Source: Triops longicaudatus | Taxonomy: Eukaryota > Arthropoda > Branchiopoda > Notostraca > Triopsidae | Direction of reading: 5' to 3' | Length of the DNA stretch: 64,000 nucleotides | Assembly: GCA_022885665.1 (NCBI GenBank) | Contig: JAGQDJ010000608.1 | Coordinates: 248,001 to 312,000 of the forward strand | Part shown: in pieces, positions 1 to 11,194 of the stretch | Position numbering within the stretch: the first letter of the stretch is position 1 | Layout: each line of letters starts with the position of its first letter | Translations under genes and position numbers: made by a program | The notes under the pieces: generated by a model | The model's input: only the letters and a program-made list of their open reading frames with translations | The model's database searches: none | Told to the model about the DNA's origin: nothing

Positions 1-411
1 CCTTTTGTCTCAATTTTGTTTTGCATTTATTGTAAACGGCGTGACAAGCTCGTTGTAGTTTGCACTCATTCTGCCCTTCATGCATTGTCAGATTTTCTTC
101 GTAATGCGGTAACGGACAGTGCACTAACGGTCAGCCTGTAACGTAGTAAAACATCAAGTACTTGTATACTTGCATGCCCCGTGTGCTTCTTATGCTTACT
201 ATTATTTTACCGTCTTAGTTTTGGGTATACACGACAGAGAAAATAGAATTTTCGCTTCGATAATAATAAGAATTCATGTGTTTGTTTCCACATGAATAAG
301 AGATACTCGTAGGAGTCTGTGGTGGACTCGCAAATCCAATTTTTGCGAAAGTCTAGCAGTCCCAGAAGGTTATACGCGAACCAATTAGTGAAACGCGGTA
401 GATGCCCGGTT
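1..411. other. Intergenic stretch, nothing recognised
   Basis: No open frame, RNA gene or repeat that I can support. Ordinary mixed-composition non-coding DNA at the window edge; it may be downstream sequence of the candidate minus-strand gene that ends at 412. Confidence 0.5.
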
Positions 412-951
412 TTATTGCTTTGGCAATGGGCAGTAAATGTCTAGAACTTGGATGTTCGTTTTCTCCCATTGCAGGGTCGTAAAATCTTTGTGTGACGTTG
501 GTCTGTAACAAGCTTTAGAGTCACTATTTTTGCCGGCTGTAAGGTTCATTGCTTTCAAGCGCAATACACTTTTTCTTTGGACGGAGTCAGTCCTGTAGCA
601 GTAGTAATAGTAGCATCCAGGACGTCGCGCCGGCTGCACATCATACAATGGAGTTAATGTGACCCTCCTCCCACCCTCACAGTCACATTCAGGGTAAACC
701 ATTGGAATAGCCCTGATGGGTGAGGAAGCTTACCCTCGCCGTAGGCTCTGTATGGTTGAGGTTCCCTGCCGGGTGCTGGATTCGTATTCAAATAACGCCG
801 CCAAAGTAGGAATCAGAGTACCCGGACCCACGCAAAAGCGTCGATCAGCTTTGATGGCGTCTCTTCGTTCGCGTCCCTTGAGATGCGATAAAAGGGAGAG
901 GTCGTTATCAAAGGGTCCTACATCGAAGGGGAAAAGGGGTAGGGCGCTGTA
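412..951 (-). CDS. Candidate 3' exons of an unrecognised minus-strand gene (partial)
   Basis: Not a family I recognise. What is seen: on the minus strand an intron-like acceptor (pyrimidine-rich stretch ending in attacag) lies just above 951. It is followed by about 240 nt without a stop, then a GTAAGC donor at about 712. A second acceptor (ending catcag) near 706 opens a frame that runs to a TAA at 412-414, and the two frames join in phase. The terminal part has a cluster of Cys and Tyr and ends in PLPKQ. The stop TAA sits inside AATAAA, as in DDX55 and RFC5 of this window. Problem: the shortest pairing gives an intron of only 21 nt with an in-frame TAA. Other acceptors (near 624 or 516) would give normal introns. 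No start codon or upstream exon was found. It could be a chance open frame on either strand. Confidence 0.3.
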
Positions 952-1270
952 ATATTAAGAAAAAAATCATGGTGTTCGAGAAGTGGAAGAAAATTTGTCT
1001 TTTCAAGAATTTATGATCAACTCCTAAGCTTATGGGTAATAACAAAAAAAGAGCTTGCCAGTTCATAAAGCTTTAAAAGGGGTCCGCTTGGGGAGAGAGT
1101 ATGTTATCACCCCCGTCAAAGAACTTGGGTGGTAATTGGTTAAAAACAGGCTAGGAAGGCTTAATTGTTCATAGAAAGTGAGGCGGAGCACCGATGTCCT
1201 CGATTTAGTGCGTTCTAGTTTCTTCGGGTACAGTCCTGTGTCTTGCATGAACCGAAGGCAGCACCTGTGA

Positions 1271-1284
1271 GGGGGGGGGGGGGG
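1271..1284 (+). repeat. Poly-G run (14 G)
   Basis: Fourteen consecutive G. A homopolymer this long is prone to length error in sequencing and could form a G-quadruplex. Confidence 0.9.
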
Positions 1285-2111
1285 CAGTGTCCAATTGCTT
1301 GCAACGGGAGGCGTGAAATGGTGTGGGACATGGAAAGAAGCGGCTTTGATGAGTGTGGCGACCCCACAAGTCGGTTTCTATAAAATCGCAATGACCCTTG
1401 GACCGCCTTGACCAGTTCGACCTGATGGACAATCGCACGTGCTTGAGCCAAATTCTACGCCGATTTTCTCTCTCCCTTTTTACATATGCGGCTTCGAAAG
1501 CCCCTGCAAGCCTCTTAACTGTTCAACTACATCATAGCGTGAAATGCCACCTCACCTCATAAAAGTAATTTTCCCCTATATTATAAAACGTCCGCCCTAA
1601 ATAGACCAGAATAAGTCGGAACCGATGTATCTTACACCCAGTGTTTTTATCTTCGAAATATCAGCCATGATATTCTTGTATAATACTGCGCAGTAGAAAC
1701 TAAGCCTAAGAATGTGTTTGTTTGACATATTCGGCGCTGTTGTAGTACATACATTTAGAAACAAAGGCATAAAGCCCAGTGGTTTTGTCTATGCAAATTT
1801 CACACAGCCATGTGGTAGCTTTGTTATCAGAAGGAATGCCTTTTTGTAGTTACACAGGTTGCTGTTTTTAAGCATAAAAGCTGTGATATTGACGTCAACC
1901 TAGTAAATTGGACACCTTTTGGCGGTTTTCCTTAGCAGCACCGGTCCAACTTTTTTGTACCCAGTGTACTAAGCTCGATACAGTTGCTTTGTTTAGAACA
2001 CAGGGTATAAGAAAAACGTACACCAGTTCTCCCAAGTAAGCGCCAGGATTGAAATTATATTGAGTACATTGAATGTACAAAATTAGAGAAATAAATGAGT
2101 ATCTAAAGTTC

Positions 2112-2170
2112 GAAAAATATGAAAATATATGAATATGAAAATATATGAAAAATATGAAAATATGAAAAAC
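2112..2170 (+). repeat. AT-rich degenerate tandem repeat
   Basis: Repeated units of the type atatgaaa / aatatgaaaa follow each other over about 60 nt. Simple low-complexity repeat. Confidence 0.8.
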
Positions 2171-3410
2171 TCATTAATGTTTAGCTCAACGTAATCCTTG
2201 CGCGATTAGTTCCCCTGTGTCACAAAATTCATGTTCACACTTGACTTTTTCTCCGAAAGGCAATTGCAAATCCTGTGTTCATTGTGAGTTAGAAATTCAT
2301 TATATCAAACTTCAGTTTTCTGTTGGAACCCTCGTGTTAGTGTAAACCATCATAAAATTGAGAGTATTTTTCCACGGTCGGAAGAAAAGCGAAGAGGTAC
2401 TTCTTTATGCATAAGCGGAAGATATCATAATAAGTGGTACTGAAGTAGTCGAATTTTGGGTTCAACAAGTGACAGGTGGTCGCTGACGACGACTGGGCTC
2501 CAAGAGTCACTATCGATCTTGTGTGGATTTATATAGGCGAGCGCGATGTCAAGAGAGGGAGTTCCACTCGAGAGCCAAAGAGGACTCGGGCTTCCTTCGT
2601 CACTATGATTGTGTGCCTCCATACGATCTGCGACATCAGTACCATAGTTTACGACAATCGAAAGGGAACACACAGATTACACCCAAGCTTCGCACACCTT
2701 TTGCCAATTCATGGACTCTTTTTTGTTGGTGCCTGTTCACGTTGCACTCGCTGCTCTAGCGTAAAATCCGAGCGAACTGAATGTATGATCTTGTGCTAGC
2801 ACTGGGCCTGAATTCAGCCAAAGAGGCTATTAATATAATCCTTCTTAATGTTTCCCTCTATTACGCAGATATCGCTTATCACATAGTCCAGTGTATCTAA
2901 TGGGAATAAATTGTATATTCCAATACCTAAAAACAGAATATCGCTTTTACCCATTTAAGATCTTTTAGTCTGGTATGGGAAGCATTGCATTGTAGCGCAA
3001 CCGGTGCAGTATGGGGCATATTAAATTAACAGTAGCAAATGTACTGCAGAAGCCCTACTTAAACTTTCTTAAGCTTTCTTGAGTTTCGTTGTTGAATTGC
3101 AAAGTGTACTCAAACGCACTGAAATGGCGTCATAACATGTTGTAGGACGAAGACCGCGTAGAAGGAGATGGAAGTCTCGAGAGTATATTTTCTTACAAAA
3201 GGGATTATAAAATATATGAGGAATTGCGTTTTCGCTTGGTTACGTAGAGTCATTAAAATCCTTTGTCGCACGAACAATAATGCCCGTGCTATTTAGGGTG
3301 CCGATTGGTTTAGGGTGGGGGCTCATGTTTCGTCCTCAACTCCTCCCGGGGTTGGCCTCACCAGCAACTACCGAGGATCAAGTTGAGCACCCCCTCCTCT
3401 CTTGAGCTTA

Positions 3411-3448
3411 CATAAATGGGGGGTTGCCCCCTCACTCTTATTCAGTCC
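3411..3448 (+). promoter_or_regulatory. Core promoter of the neurogenin-like gene (TATA plus initiator)
   Basis: A TATA-like ATAAAT begins at 3413 and an initiator TTCAGTCC has its A at 3444, a spacing of 31 nt, which is the canonical distance. An ATTGG (inverted CCAAT box) lies near 3304. Between TATA and initiator the sequence forms a short G6-TTG-C5 inverted repeat (3418-3431). The inferred 5' UTR is about 110 nt. Confidence 0.65.
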
Positions 3449-3553
3449 ACGTTGGGGTCACAGGCAGTACGTATCGCCAACCACTTCTTGACTGACGCTT
3501 CAGCCGGCAAGTAAGTCTCTGCGATTGTTCCTAAGTGAAAACGTTCCGAAGCC

Positions 3554-4552
3554 ATGGTTCAAACTATAAAGGAATACTCCGCCAAAGCGACTAGTCCATC
3601 GTTTCTCTCCACCGGCAGTGTGTGCCCTGCAGAAATGTCTATCAAGTCAGAAAGTCCCGAGACACTGTCTTCGATGGAAGACGACCAGATTGACGACGAA
3701 CTGGACGATTTCATATCCAACGTCGAGAAACTTCAAGCCCAACGCGAAGGTGAACCCCATCGCAAAAAACGCTACAGTAAATCCCGCGCACGGGTGCGCA
3801 GCCCGACGCAGCTAGTCAATCTCAAGAAAACGCGCCGGATGAAGGCAAACGACCGCGAACGCAATCGCATGCATATGCTCAACGACGCATTGGACAAGTT
3901 ACGTACCATTTTGCCCACTTTTCCCGAAGAAACCAAGCTAACGAAGATTGAAACGTTGCGCTTTGCACATAATTACATCTGGGCCTTATCCCAAGCCTTG
4001 GACGTGGTGGAAGACGGGACGAAAAACGGGACTATCAATGTGAATGTGGGCAACGTGACGGTGAGCATAGGCGATCACAAGAGCAGCATTACGTCTACGA
4101 ATCCAGAACCTCCTTCGGCCTTACCCAACCCATTGCGTCCCTCACCTGCTCTTAACGGTCACTGCTCGTCCGCCTTGAACAGCAGTAGCACCTCTTCGTA
4201 TTCCGACTGCGAGACGACGTTAGCCGCCTCCCTGCGAAGTTTGACTTCGATGTTCCCGAACGCGCTCCGTGATAACCGTTATTTCCCCCACGCCAATCAA
4301 AACTATTCAGCACTGTATAAAACTGATCTCACCCCCGCAGCTGGCGAAATGTCTCCTTACCAACCGCAGTGCACAGCACCCTGGGATTTGCAACAATCTC
4401 CACAACATCAAATACCCTGGTATCCTCAAGCCTCATCCACCTACGGAGAACGCCCACCTTCTCACTTGACCTGCAGCTCCTCCGATGGCTACTCGGAAGA
4501 ATCTTTTCAAGGTCTTGAAATGTCAAGTTCACAGAGTTTCCAGTGTTTCTAA
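3554..4552 (+). CDS. ngn: Neurogenin-like proneural bHLH transcription factor
   Basis: Single-exon 332-residue protein. The bHLH domain covers about residues 93-148: a basic region containing KANDRERNRMH, helix 1 LNDALDKLR, the loop ending PEETKLTK, and helix 2 containing IETLRFAHNYIWAL. The basic region and IWAL end are typical of the neurogenin subfamily rather than atonal or NeuroD. By family knowledge it heterodimerises with E-proteins, binds E-boxes in the nucleus and commits cells to neural fate. The N-terminus has an acidic stretch (about 42-53) and then a basic stretch; the C-terminus (about 155-332) is rich in Ser, Pro, Tyr and Gln, as in activation regions. The first ATG has a strong context (gaagccATGG) and lies about 110 nt below the predicted start site; the next Met is residue 28. 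Lack of introns agrees with neurogenins elsewhere. The subfamily call is firm; exact orthology is inferred. Confidence 0.93.
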   Translation: MVQTIKEYSAKATSPSFLSTGSVCPAEMSIKSESPETLSSMEDDQIDDELDDFISNVEKLQAQREGEPHRKKRYSKSRARVRSPTQLVNLKKTRRMKANDRERNRMHMLNDALDKLRTILPTFPEETKLTKIETLRFAHNYIWALSQALDVVEDGTKNGTINVNVGNVTVSIGDHKSSITSTNPEPPSALPNPLRPSPALNGHCSSALNSSSTSSYSDCETTLAASLRSLTSMFPNALRDNRYFPHANQNYSALYKTDLTPAAGEMSPYQPQCTAPWDLQQSPQHQIPWYPQASSTYGERPPSHLTCSSSDGYSEESFQGLEMSSSQSFQCF

Positions 4553-4580
4553 AGCCTTTTGTATAAAACCGAAACCTTGT

Positions 4581-4586
4581 AATAAA
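4581..4586 (+). terminator. Polyadenylation signal of the neurogenin-like gene
   Basis: AATAAA lies 29 nt after the TAA stop codon, giving a 3' UTR of roughly 45-60 nt. Confidence 0.75.
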
Positions 4587-4850
4587 TCAGATTGCTTTTA
4601 AACCGAACATGTTTCTGTTGACTTTCTTTGAAATTTTAATAATTTTGGCTTCATTTGTTTACTATAATTAATGTTCTTTATGGAAGGTGTTTTAAAGATA
4701 AGGAAAAGGCAGGTGAAGCTTTTTGTTGATAAAAGGGGTGCGATTGGGTGAGCAAACAGAAATAACGCTTTTCTACGCCGACATGTTGATATCCCAGATC
4801 CCCCTTTTGTTGAGGCTGCCTTTTGTTGTCGCATTGCTACCGTGAAGTTT

Positions 4851-5192
4851 TTAGTAGGGCTTTACCGACTCCCTTTTTGTAGGTTTTGTAGGATCGTGGA
4901 ACGTTCTGCAGCATCCTATAGCGTTGGACGGAGAAAAAGCATAGTCTATGGTATTCCCTAATCCCTGCCGATCATGTAAAGTTTGTGATGTAAAGCAAGG
5001 ATTACAAGTTGAACCAAACAACGGTATTGTTGGAAAGCGTTGACAATGAAAGTAGGGATACGTTCCGCATTCCTTTGAAAGGAAAAGCATCAGCGATACG
5101 AGTTCACGTTTGTGGAATTCCTGACAGACCGTTTCTACCATTTCGCTTTGAATTAGTGGAAAGAGAAGGAAAAATAAAAAAGAGAACACCAT
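4851..5192 (-). CDS. Possible small secreted Cys-containing protein (113 residues)
   Basis: Unrecognised. The frame starts at a Met followed by an almost purely hydrophobic run (VFSFLFFLLFPLIQ), which looks like a signal peptide with cleavage after IQS. The mature part has seven Cys, including a CNPC motif and a terminal CC pair. The odd Cys number and lack of any known spacing argue against an insulin-like or cystine-knot hormone. An upstream in-frame Met would extend it by 14 residues. The pyrimidine-rich DNA that encodes the hydrophobic run could also simply be a polypyrimidine tract. No polyadenylation signal follows closely. Treat as a candidate only. Confidence 0.22.
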   Translation of the reverse strand: MVFSFLFFLLFPLIQSEMVETVCQEFHKRELVSLMLFLSKECGTYPYFHCQRFPTIPLFGSTCNPCFTSQTLHDRQGLGNTIDYAFSPSNAIGCCRTFHDPTKPTKRESVKPY

Positions 5193-5727
5193 ATTGATGT
5201 GATTGCGATCAACAATAATCTTTCTCACGACCACAGTACACTAATCTAGTTTCCTATCTAAAAACCAACTGAAGCTTTCTTTTTGTTAAAAACCATGAAG
5301 GAAAAAAAGTTCCTTATCCAGTAAAATCTCCAGGGAGCTCATTTTTTTCTCAATGTATCGTTTCAGGTACACCTTTGCTAGATTGAGATATAGAAAGCGA
5401 TACCTAACAATAGCCGGCACTCCCTTTCATGGCAGCTTAACCTGAACGAGGAAAAGATTCACGACGTGGAAAAGGGCCTCTTCATGATAAGGCTCCATTT
5501 TGAACACTTTGGCGCACATGATCGGAGAAAAGCTCTCACATGGATGATTGACAGATCTCGCAATTCTCAGGCTCCAACATTTACAAGCTTTGTGTAATTT
5601 TTTATACGCATTTTGCTTGTACCCGGCTTTGCCGCTCATGTTCGCACAGTTGATACTGAAAATCAACGGTAGCCTTTATAACTGTATTAAGGAAATAACT
5701 TAGGCCAATATTTGTTTTTAAAGAACG

Positions 5728-5736
5728 TATATAAGG
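5728..5736 (+). promoter_or_regulatory. Isolated TATATAAGG box
   Basis: The core is identical to the TATA box of peroxidase A in this window but it has no gene downstream that I can recognise. A start site near 5757 would be expected; an AATAAA occurs at about 6062. Confidence 0.25.
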
Positions 5737-8322
5737 TACGAAAAGCTAACTAGTCCACACACGTGCTGAAACCCGGGTCAATTTGTAGGCATTGCGCTTT
5801 TGTTTGGGTTACTAATGCACGGTGGGAGTGAGACACGCGACGATTTAAGGGCGGACGACGCTGTGGGTGATTCAGCTTTTATGGAGACACACGACAATCC
5901 CTTGGTGTACGGTTGGATTGGAAAAGGATAGCGTTGTTAGGCGACACAGATACCCTAAGTATTTCATGGGAAGAGCGTCCTCAATTTGCGTAATAAGCTA
6001 TACTCAACAGGCTAAGACTACTTACATCTATAATGCACTAGAAGATTAAGCGTGCGGCAGAATAAACTGAAGGGTATCAGTTTCTTACAAATGGTACACT
6101 GTATTCTAAAATGCTGTGTGTAATCCTTGAACAAAAACGTCCCAAATAATGTTAATTCTTTTTCTTCCTAAAATGAGATGTTACCCAGTCGCCATACTGC
6201 TATCGAGACTTTCGAACTTCTCTTCAAACAAAGGAATTCATTGTTGCACTTGCACAGGGACGCCGTTTAAACAGAGGAAAATCGGGTCATTGACAGACAA
6301 AACTTGTAAAGGTTCGTACGAAAACACATTGAGAAGTGGATGCTTAAACGAAACGTGAGTCAACCGAAGTGGATGTAGTCAATACGGAAGTTCTTAACAA
6401 ATGAACCACAAACATGTGCGAGCTACAAAAGGTCAAGTCCCGGTAAGAAATAACCGTGTGTAAACATGTGAAAAATAACAAGAATGTATGAGAAACTAAT
6501 ACTTCCTGTATTTTTAGGAACTTCGCTTTTTCGCTTTCTGTGTTATTTTTATCACGAGTATCCGAAGTTTTAAAGAAGGAATGCCGCGTTAAAGTGTACA
6601 ATGTACAGCGTTAATCTAAAATCTAACGTACTAATGTGTTTAGAGTAATCTATGATGAGACCTAATGAAAGCCAAAAATGACTCGTTGCTTTGAGAATTA
6701 GCACAACAAGAAATGCTGTTATATTGTGAAAATGACTAAAACAAATTTTAAAAATTGCAAGTTCAAGTCTGTAATGTTTCGTTAAATATTCATTAATTAT
6801 TATTAGTAAGTTTTCATTAAGTATTATTTCGTAAAATGATAAATATAGTTACTTTGTATTGAGTTTATCCGGCGTAACTTCAGGAAAAATAAAATATCAA
6901 TAAAACAAATGTTACCCTATATAGTTTATTGTTTATTATTATTCACTACTGTTTCTGAACGCAGATATTTTTTTCAGTACTGTGAAACTTCTTATCTAGT
7001 GAATTGTGAATTTGTTTCCATAATAATAGCATAACCGTGTATTCAGTGAAATATTAAAAACCGTTGATAATTCAAATTGAACGGTGTCTTTCTGTGCGAC
7101 TCCAAAAAATAAATAAATACAATAAAAAATCTGGGTGTTCCTTTATTCCTCATGTACAATATGTATAAGCGGAACAAACTACAATAGGTTTTTCTAGAAG
7201 TTTATTTACACATTTCCATTGTTTCAGACATACTTTTGTTGTAACAAGGACCACCAATATTGAAAAGGAAACAGGCTGCTTGTGGACCTTATGTTTCAAG
7301 ATATCTTCATTTCGAACTATTCCCATTTTTGTGAGGAATTCAGTTGCTTAAGTTTTTAAAAGGGTATTTTAGGAGCACGAGTTTCATTGATCGTTACTTG
7401 TTAAGCCGTTGACGTATTGCTCTGTCAGTGGTGAACATTTGGCTCACGTACATTACATCTAACATTAGGTTTATGGGTGGCTAGGTTCTATATTTTACGA
7501 TGTGATGAGCCTGATCTTTTAGTGAAGGGGGGTAATGAGGGCTAATGGAGATGCTACCTGTCGATGGCCTACCAATCCAGGTGCACCTTTGGTGAACCTC
7601 CGAGGTCTGTTACGGTAGACAGAGCGATGCAGAGCAGGCCATAACCTTGTCGACAGATGGGTTTGGCTTCCATAAAAGTCAAGCGGAAGTCGTAAACATA
7701 GTAAGGTTAACGAGGCACGTGCCTTTCGGACAGTACGATCTTACGCATTTTGGACTCATTCCGAAATGGAAATATAGAAGCGCTTTCGGGTGGGCTATTA
7801 CTTGATGACACGAAATCTGAAAATGGTTTCAAGGCAATCAATGAATCTCATATTTTTAAAACCTTTTCGGAACATTTGTTTTCCATCGAATTTTGCCTTC
7901 TCCTTATGTTATCGTTGTGGATTCTTTTGATTTTGAAAAAGACTTTCGCAATGCATATAACTCTTTTCACTCTTAGCATTGCATTCTCAGTTTGAAATTT
8001 CTGCTTGCAATAGCTTTTCATTTTAACGCCATGTTACCAAAGCATCCGAAGTTACAAAAGTGTGAGTTAGTTTTGTAAGTACCTGAGGTAATGATAGTAG
8101 TATTATAATATGCCTGACGATAATAAAGTCACTGGTTAAGTTAAACGTCAAGACGAAATTTCAATCTCTTCTAAGAATGTCCCACCAAGAGTACATAGAA
8201 ACAATAAATGGTACGTCTAAGAGAGACATCCCTGGAAGCAAATTGGCAAATGAAAAAGTGTTCCAGACTTTTGAGAATAACAATCCATTTCTTATTGAAA
8301 CAACGAGTGTACAATTTTTACA

Positions 8323-11049
8323 CTAGCGAGAAGGTGGTGGTGGTACTCCCCAAGCACCCAAATCCATACCGGGGATTTGACCACACGACACACGAGCATT
8401 GACGCCGACAGCCACCTTGAACACATCTGGCTGGATGAAAGAAATTGTGCCATCATTGTTGTCGCAAATGACTCGGGCCAAGGAAGTTTTGCGGATCTGT
8501 TGAAGCTGAGGCAGCGTGAACGAATGCTCTTCGTTTCCGAGCCAGTAGAAGAAACGGTCACCGCGGATGGTACGAATGAACTGGTCAGCCAGGATGCAAG
8601 AAAAGGTGGGGCCGAGCAAAGTGCCAGGCAATGGGCGCTCCACGAATCCACCGATGAAGAGGTCAATGTCGTCCACCGTTTCATAAACTTGTTTGAGCGT
8701 CTCAACAGTCTAGAAAATTAAGGACAAATTGAGTTTCTTGTCGAAACTTGTCTACTGTGAAAACTTACAGCGGCCGGGATGTCTTTGGTGAGCTCGTCGA
8801 AACTCTTGACGCGACCAGTTTGGCAAACTTCGCGGTAGTCGTTGTACGCACGAAGGCCATGATCCCGTCCACGCTGAATGGTCAAGGCAATCCGATCCAT
8901 GCCGACAGGTCTAGAACCGCGGAAGAGTTTGGTCGTGATCTACAAGGCAGTGTCTTCAAATCTTAAGACTACAGCTAAATAAATTGAAATACTTCAGCAG
9001 TGGCGAAACTGTCGTAGTTTTGAATAACTTGGGTCTGCAACCCACGAATAAGGGCATCAAAGTCCCTCTTACGATCCGCCAAAAGACGGGGATCGTTAAA
9101 CATGCTGCTCAGACTGGTGATGTTGTAGAGTTGATATTGGTCATTGTAATATCTGTACGAAAACGGAACATGAATAAAAACAGAATTTTGAGTAAAAAGT
9201 GTCAAACTAACTCGATCAGTCCTTGTACAAAGTTGTCAACGAAGAACGCAGCCGCAGCGCCAAATTCATTGCTGACTGAAGGGTTGGCATTAGGATCATA
9301 AGTATTGCAATAATTGTCTCCAGTGCGGCAGGCAATACCAAACTGATCCAATAAATCCCAGCCTGGAATTAATTAATATAAACTTAAACATGCCGAATGA
9401 CTTGCATAATTTGCATTGTGGAGCTAACCGATGATCTGTGGGAGCCAGTGGTTCATCGTGATGTGCTGAAGCTCGGCAATAACAATGCGACGACTTTGGA
9501 AGTACAGCTCGTCGTCATCCCAGAAGGGGTTGATAGCTGCAAGCGCAGTTGCAATGCGGTTATGCTCGCGAACCCAAAGCAAGTGGGTTGCCGTTAGCTG
9601 TGGTTGGTAGTTCACGCGAAGGTCACCTGCAGTTTTACTTATATAATCCCTTCCAAAAGCTTTAAGAGTTACATACCAGCTTTGAAGCACACGTTGGTTA
9701 AGCAATGATCGGTATCAGGTTCCAAAGGTAAAAAGTTACGGTTCCCAATACGAATGGTTTGTAGCAATCCACCGGTGAAGCTACGAAGTTCGAGGGAACC
9801 AACCAAACTGCTACCATAGATTTGCGATCCATCCAGTATTGGCGTCACTTGGTTCAACTAGAACGTGTAGAAAATCATTAAGCAACAATAAAATGCGACA
9901 ATATTCACAGTGTTACCTGCTCTGCGGCTCCAAGTTTGCAACCAGGACGCGGGCCAACCATAGAGCGAAGGTAGCTCATACAAGTGCGGCCAAACTGGGC
10001 ATAGATGCGATCATCAGGAGGAATAGCAATAGGCATACAATGAGGATGCATGAATTTGGGATCGATCAAATGGCCGTTTTCCGTGCAACAGGGTACAGCG
10101 ATGAAGTCACCTATTGGAAAGACATTTAGTGTCTAATGGCCTATAAGTAACGTTTACAATGCTTACTGATGGTTCGGAGAGGTACATGCGACAAATCGTG
10201 CTCAACCCACTGACCCCACTGCATAATCCACATAGTATAATCAGGACGAGGTCTTTCTTGGGACAAGACTGTTTTTGCGCTAACCAAGCGAGCACTCGGT
10301 AACTCTTTTCCGGTAACAGAGCGACGAGGAGCGGACAAACCTATTCATAATCAAATTTTAGGGTTAAGATTCTTCGTCGATGTCATGTACTTTAGAAATG
10401 TACCATCTGCATAGGCTGGAGCTAGAAGACGAGTTTGTGCATTGTTGGCTTGTCCCCATGTAGGATGCTGGAGATTATTGCAAGAACCGTCAATGTTGGA
10501 GAAACGCATGATAGGATCGCAGGTAGGCGTAATATGGCAAAATGGACTCAAAATATCGGACTGCATAGATCCACTTTGTCGATCTCGTTCACGCTAAGAA
10601 AAGTTCTGAAAAAGGGAAGTCGTATTACAAAATGTTTGCGAAGTTCTCGAAAATCTTGCATGTGACTTACATTTCGAGTATTGCATCCGTGAAAGCTAGC
10701 AATATGTAGGCCTTACGTCCTTCGATACGCGCTTCGGCCGTCGGTGCGGAAAACAAAGCTGAGCCAAAAGCTTCGCTATTCTTCGACGCTTGCTGTCCAC
10801 CGGAGATGAGGTTAACCTCGAACAGCATTTGCCGATCCACTTTGTCTAGTGCCATGTCAAGAGCCCGCATGATGGTTTGATTCATATTGAAATAGTAAGC
10901 GCTTCCGTGGACTAGGCAAAGAAATTGCATTCAATCATTTCGGAATTCTGATTGACAGACGTAGATACAAAATTTAAGTTCGTAAAGGTAATACCGGAAG
11001 GGAACGAAGCAGCCTGCCATAAGGCAAGGGCTAGAAATAACCAACGCAT
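8323..11049 (-). CDS. Animal haem peroxidase, copy A (chorion/peroxinectin type; apparent frameshift, proximal His lost)
   Basis: Eleven exons: 11049-10995, 10911-10671, 10605-10404, 10340-10167, 10110-9917, 9857-9677, 9626-9429, 9362-9212, 9152-8993, 8939-8769, 8709-8323. The product would be about 704 residues after allowing for one missing base. It opens with a signal peptide (MRWLFLALALWQAASFPS), so it is secreted. Family blocks seen in order: QWVEHDLSH (distal His214), HPHCMPI, CMSYLRSM, LDGSQIYGSS, WVREHNR, TYDP/NEFG, IQRGRDHG and DDIDLFIGG. Normal animal peroxidases use H2O2 for oxidation or crosslinking. Here the proximal His of the F(R/x)xGH block is Asp458 (codon 9235-9237), the distal-side Asp is Glu213, and the ester Glu after RVN is Tyr356. 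Exon 3 is one base shorter than in copy B and the frame breaks near 10564-10571; read literally a TGA follows at 10548-10550. It lies 3' of copy B on the same strand as a tandem duplicate. Confidence 0.88.
10993..11049 (-). other. Signal-peptide exon of peroxidase A
   Basis: Exon 1 encodes an n-region MR, a hydrophobic run WLFLALALW and a small-residue end AAS, then breaks in phase 1 at a GTATTA donor. The matching acceptor at 10912 (cctag) restores frame into VHGSAYYFN. This start was chosen because copy B has an equivalent short signal exon with the same phase. Confidence 0.75.
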
Positions 11050-11154
11050 CCTAGAGATTGAAGTTCAGCTAGAGCAATAGAGTGAAATCCAGCTTGGGAA
11101 TGACTGCGAAATAAATCACAAATCAGGAGTGAAAGACTCGAAAATAGCGTGTAC

Positions 11155-11171
11155 GTCCACGGTCCGTGGAC
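11155..11171. repeat. 17-bp perfect palindrome next to the peroxidase A start site
   Basis: GTCCACGGTCCGTGGAC: two exactly complementary 8-nt arms around one central base. It begins 4 nt below the predicted start (A at 11175) and so would lie in the first part of the 5' UTR. It could be a dimeric factor site or an RNA hairpin. Confidence 0.85.
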
Positions 11172-11194
11172 AACTGCTGTGGCGAAAGACAGAT

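Larger units (their letters stand above)
952..3400. other. Intergenic region upstream of the neurogenin gene
   Basis: No convincing coding exon. It contains a run of 14 G at 1271-1284 and an AT-rich tandem stretch at 2112-2170. The short open frames here look random: no conserved motif and no convincing splice context. Being directly upstream of a proneural gene it probably holds enhancers, but I see no specific site I can defend. Confidence 0.5.
4587..8322. other. Gene-poor stretch between neurogenin and peroxidase A
   Basis: About 3.7 kb without a recognised gene. Contents worth noting are a possible small secreted open frame on the minus strand (4851-5192) and an isolated TATATAAGG at 5728. 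AT-rich DNA at 6600-7150 has no detectable structure. The remaining short open frames show no motif or splice support. Confidence 0.5.

Noticed and set aside
2425..2799. Overlapping open frames on both strands upstream of neurogenin
   Set aside because: Both strands are open, no conserved motif, and no splice or polyadenylation signals support either.
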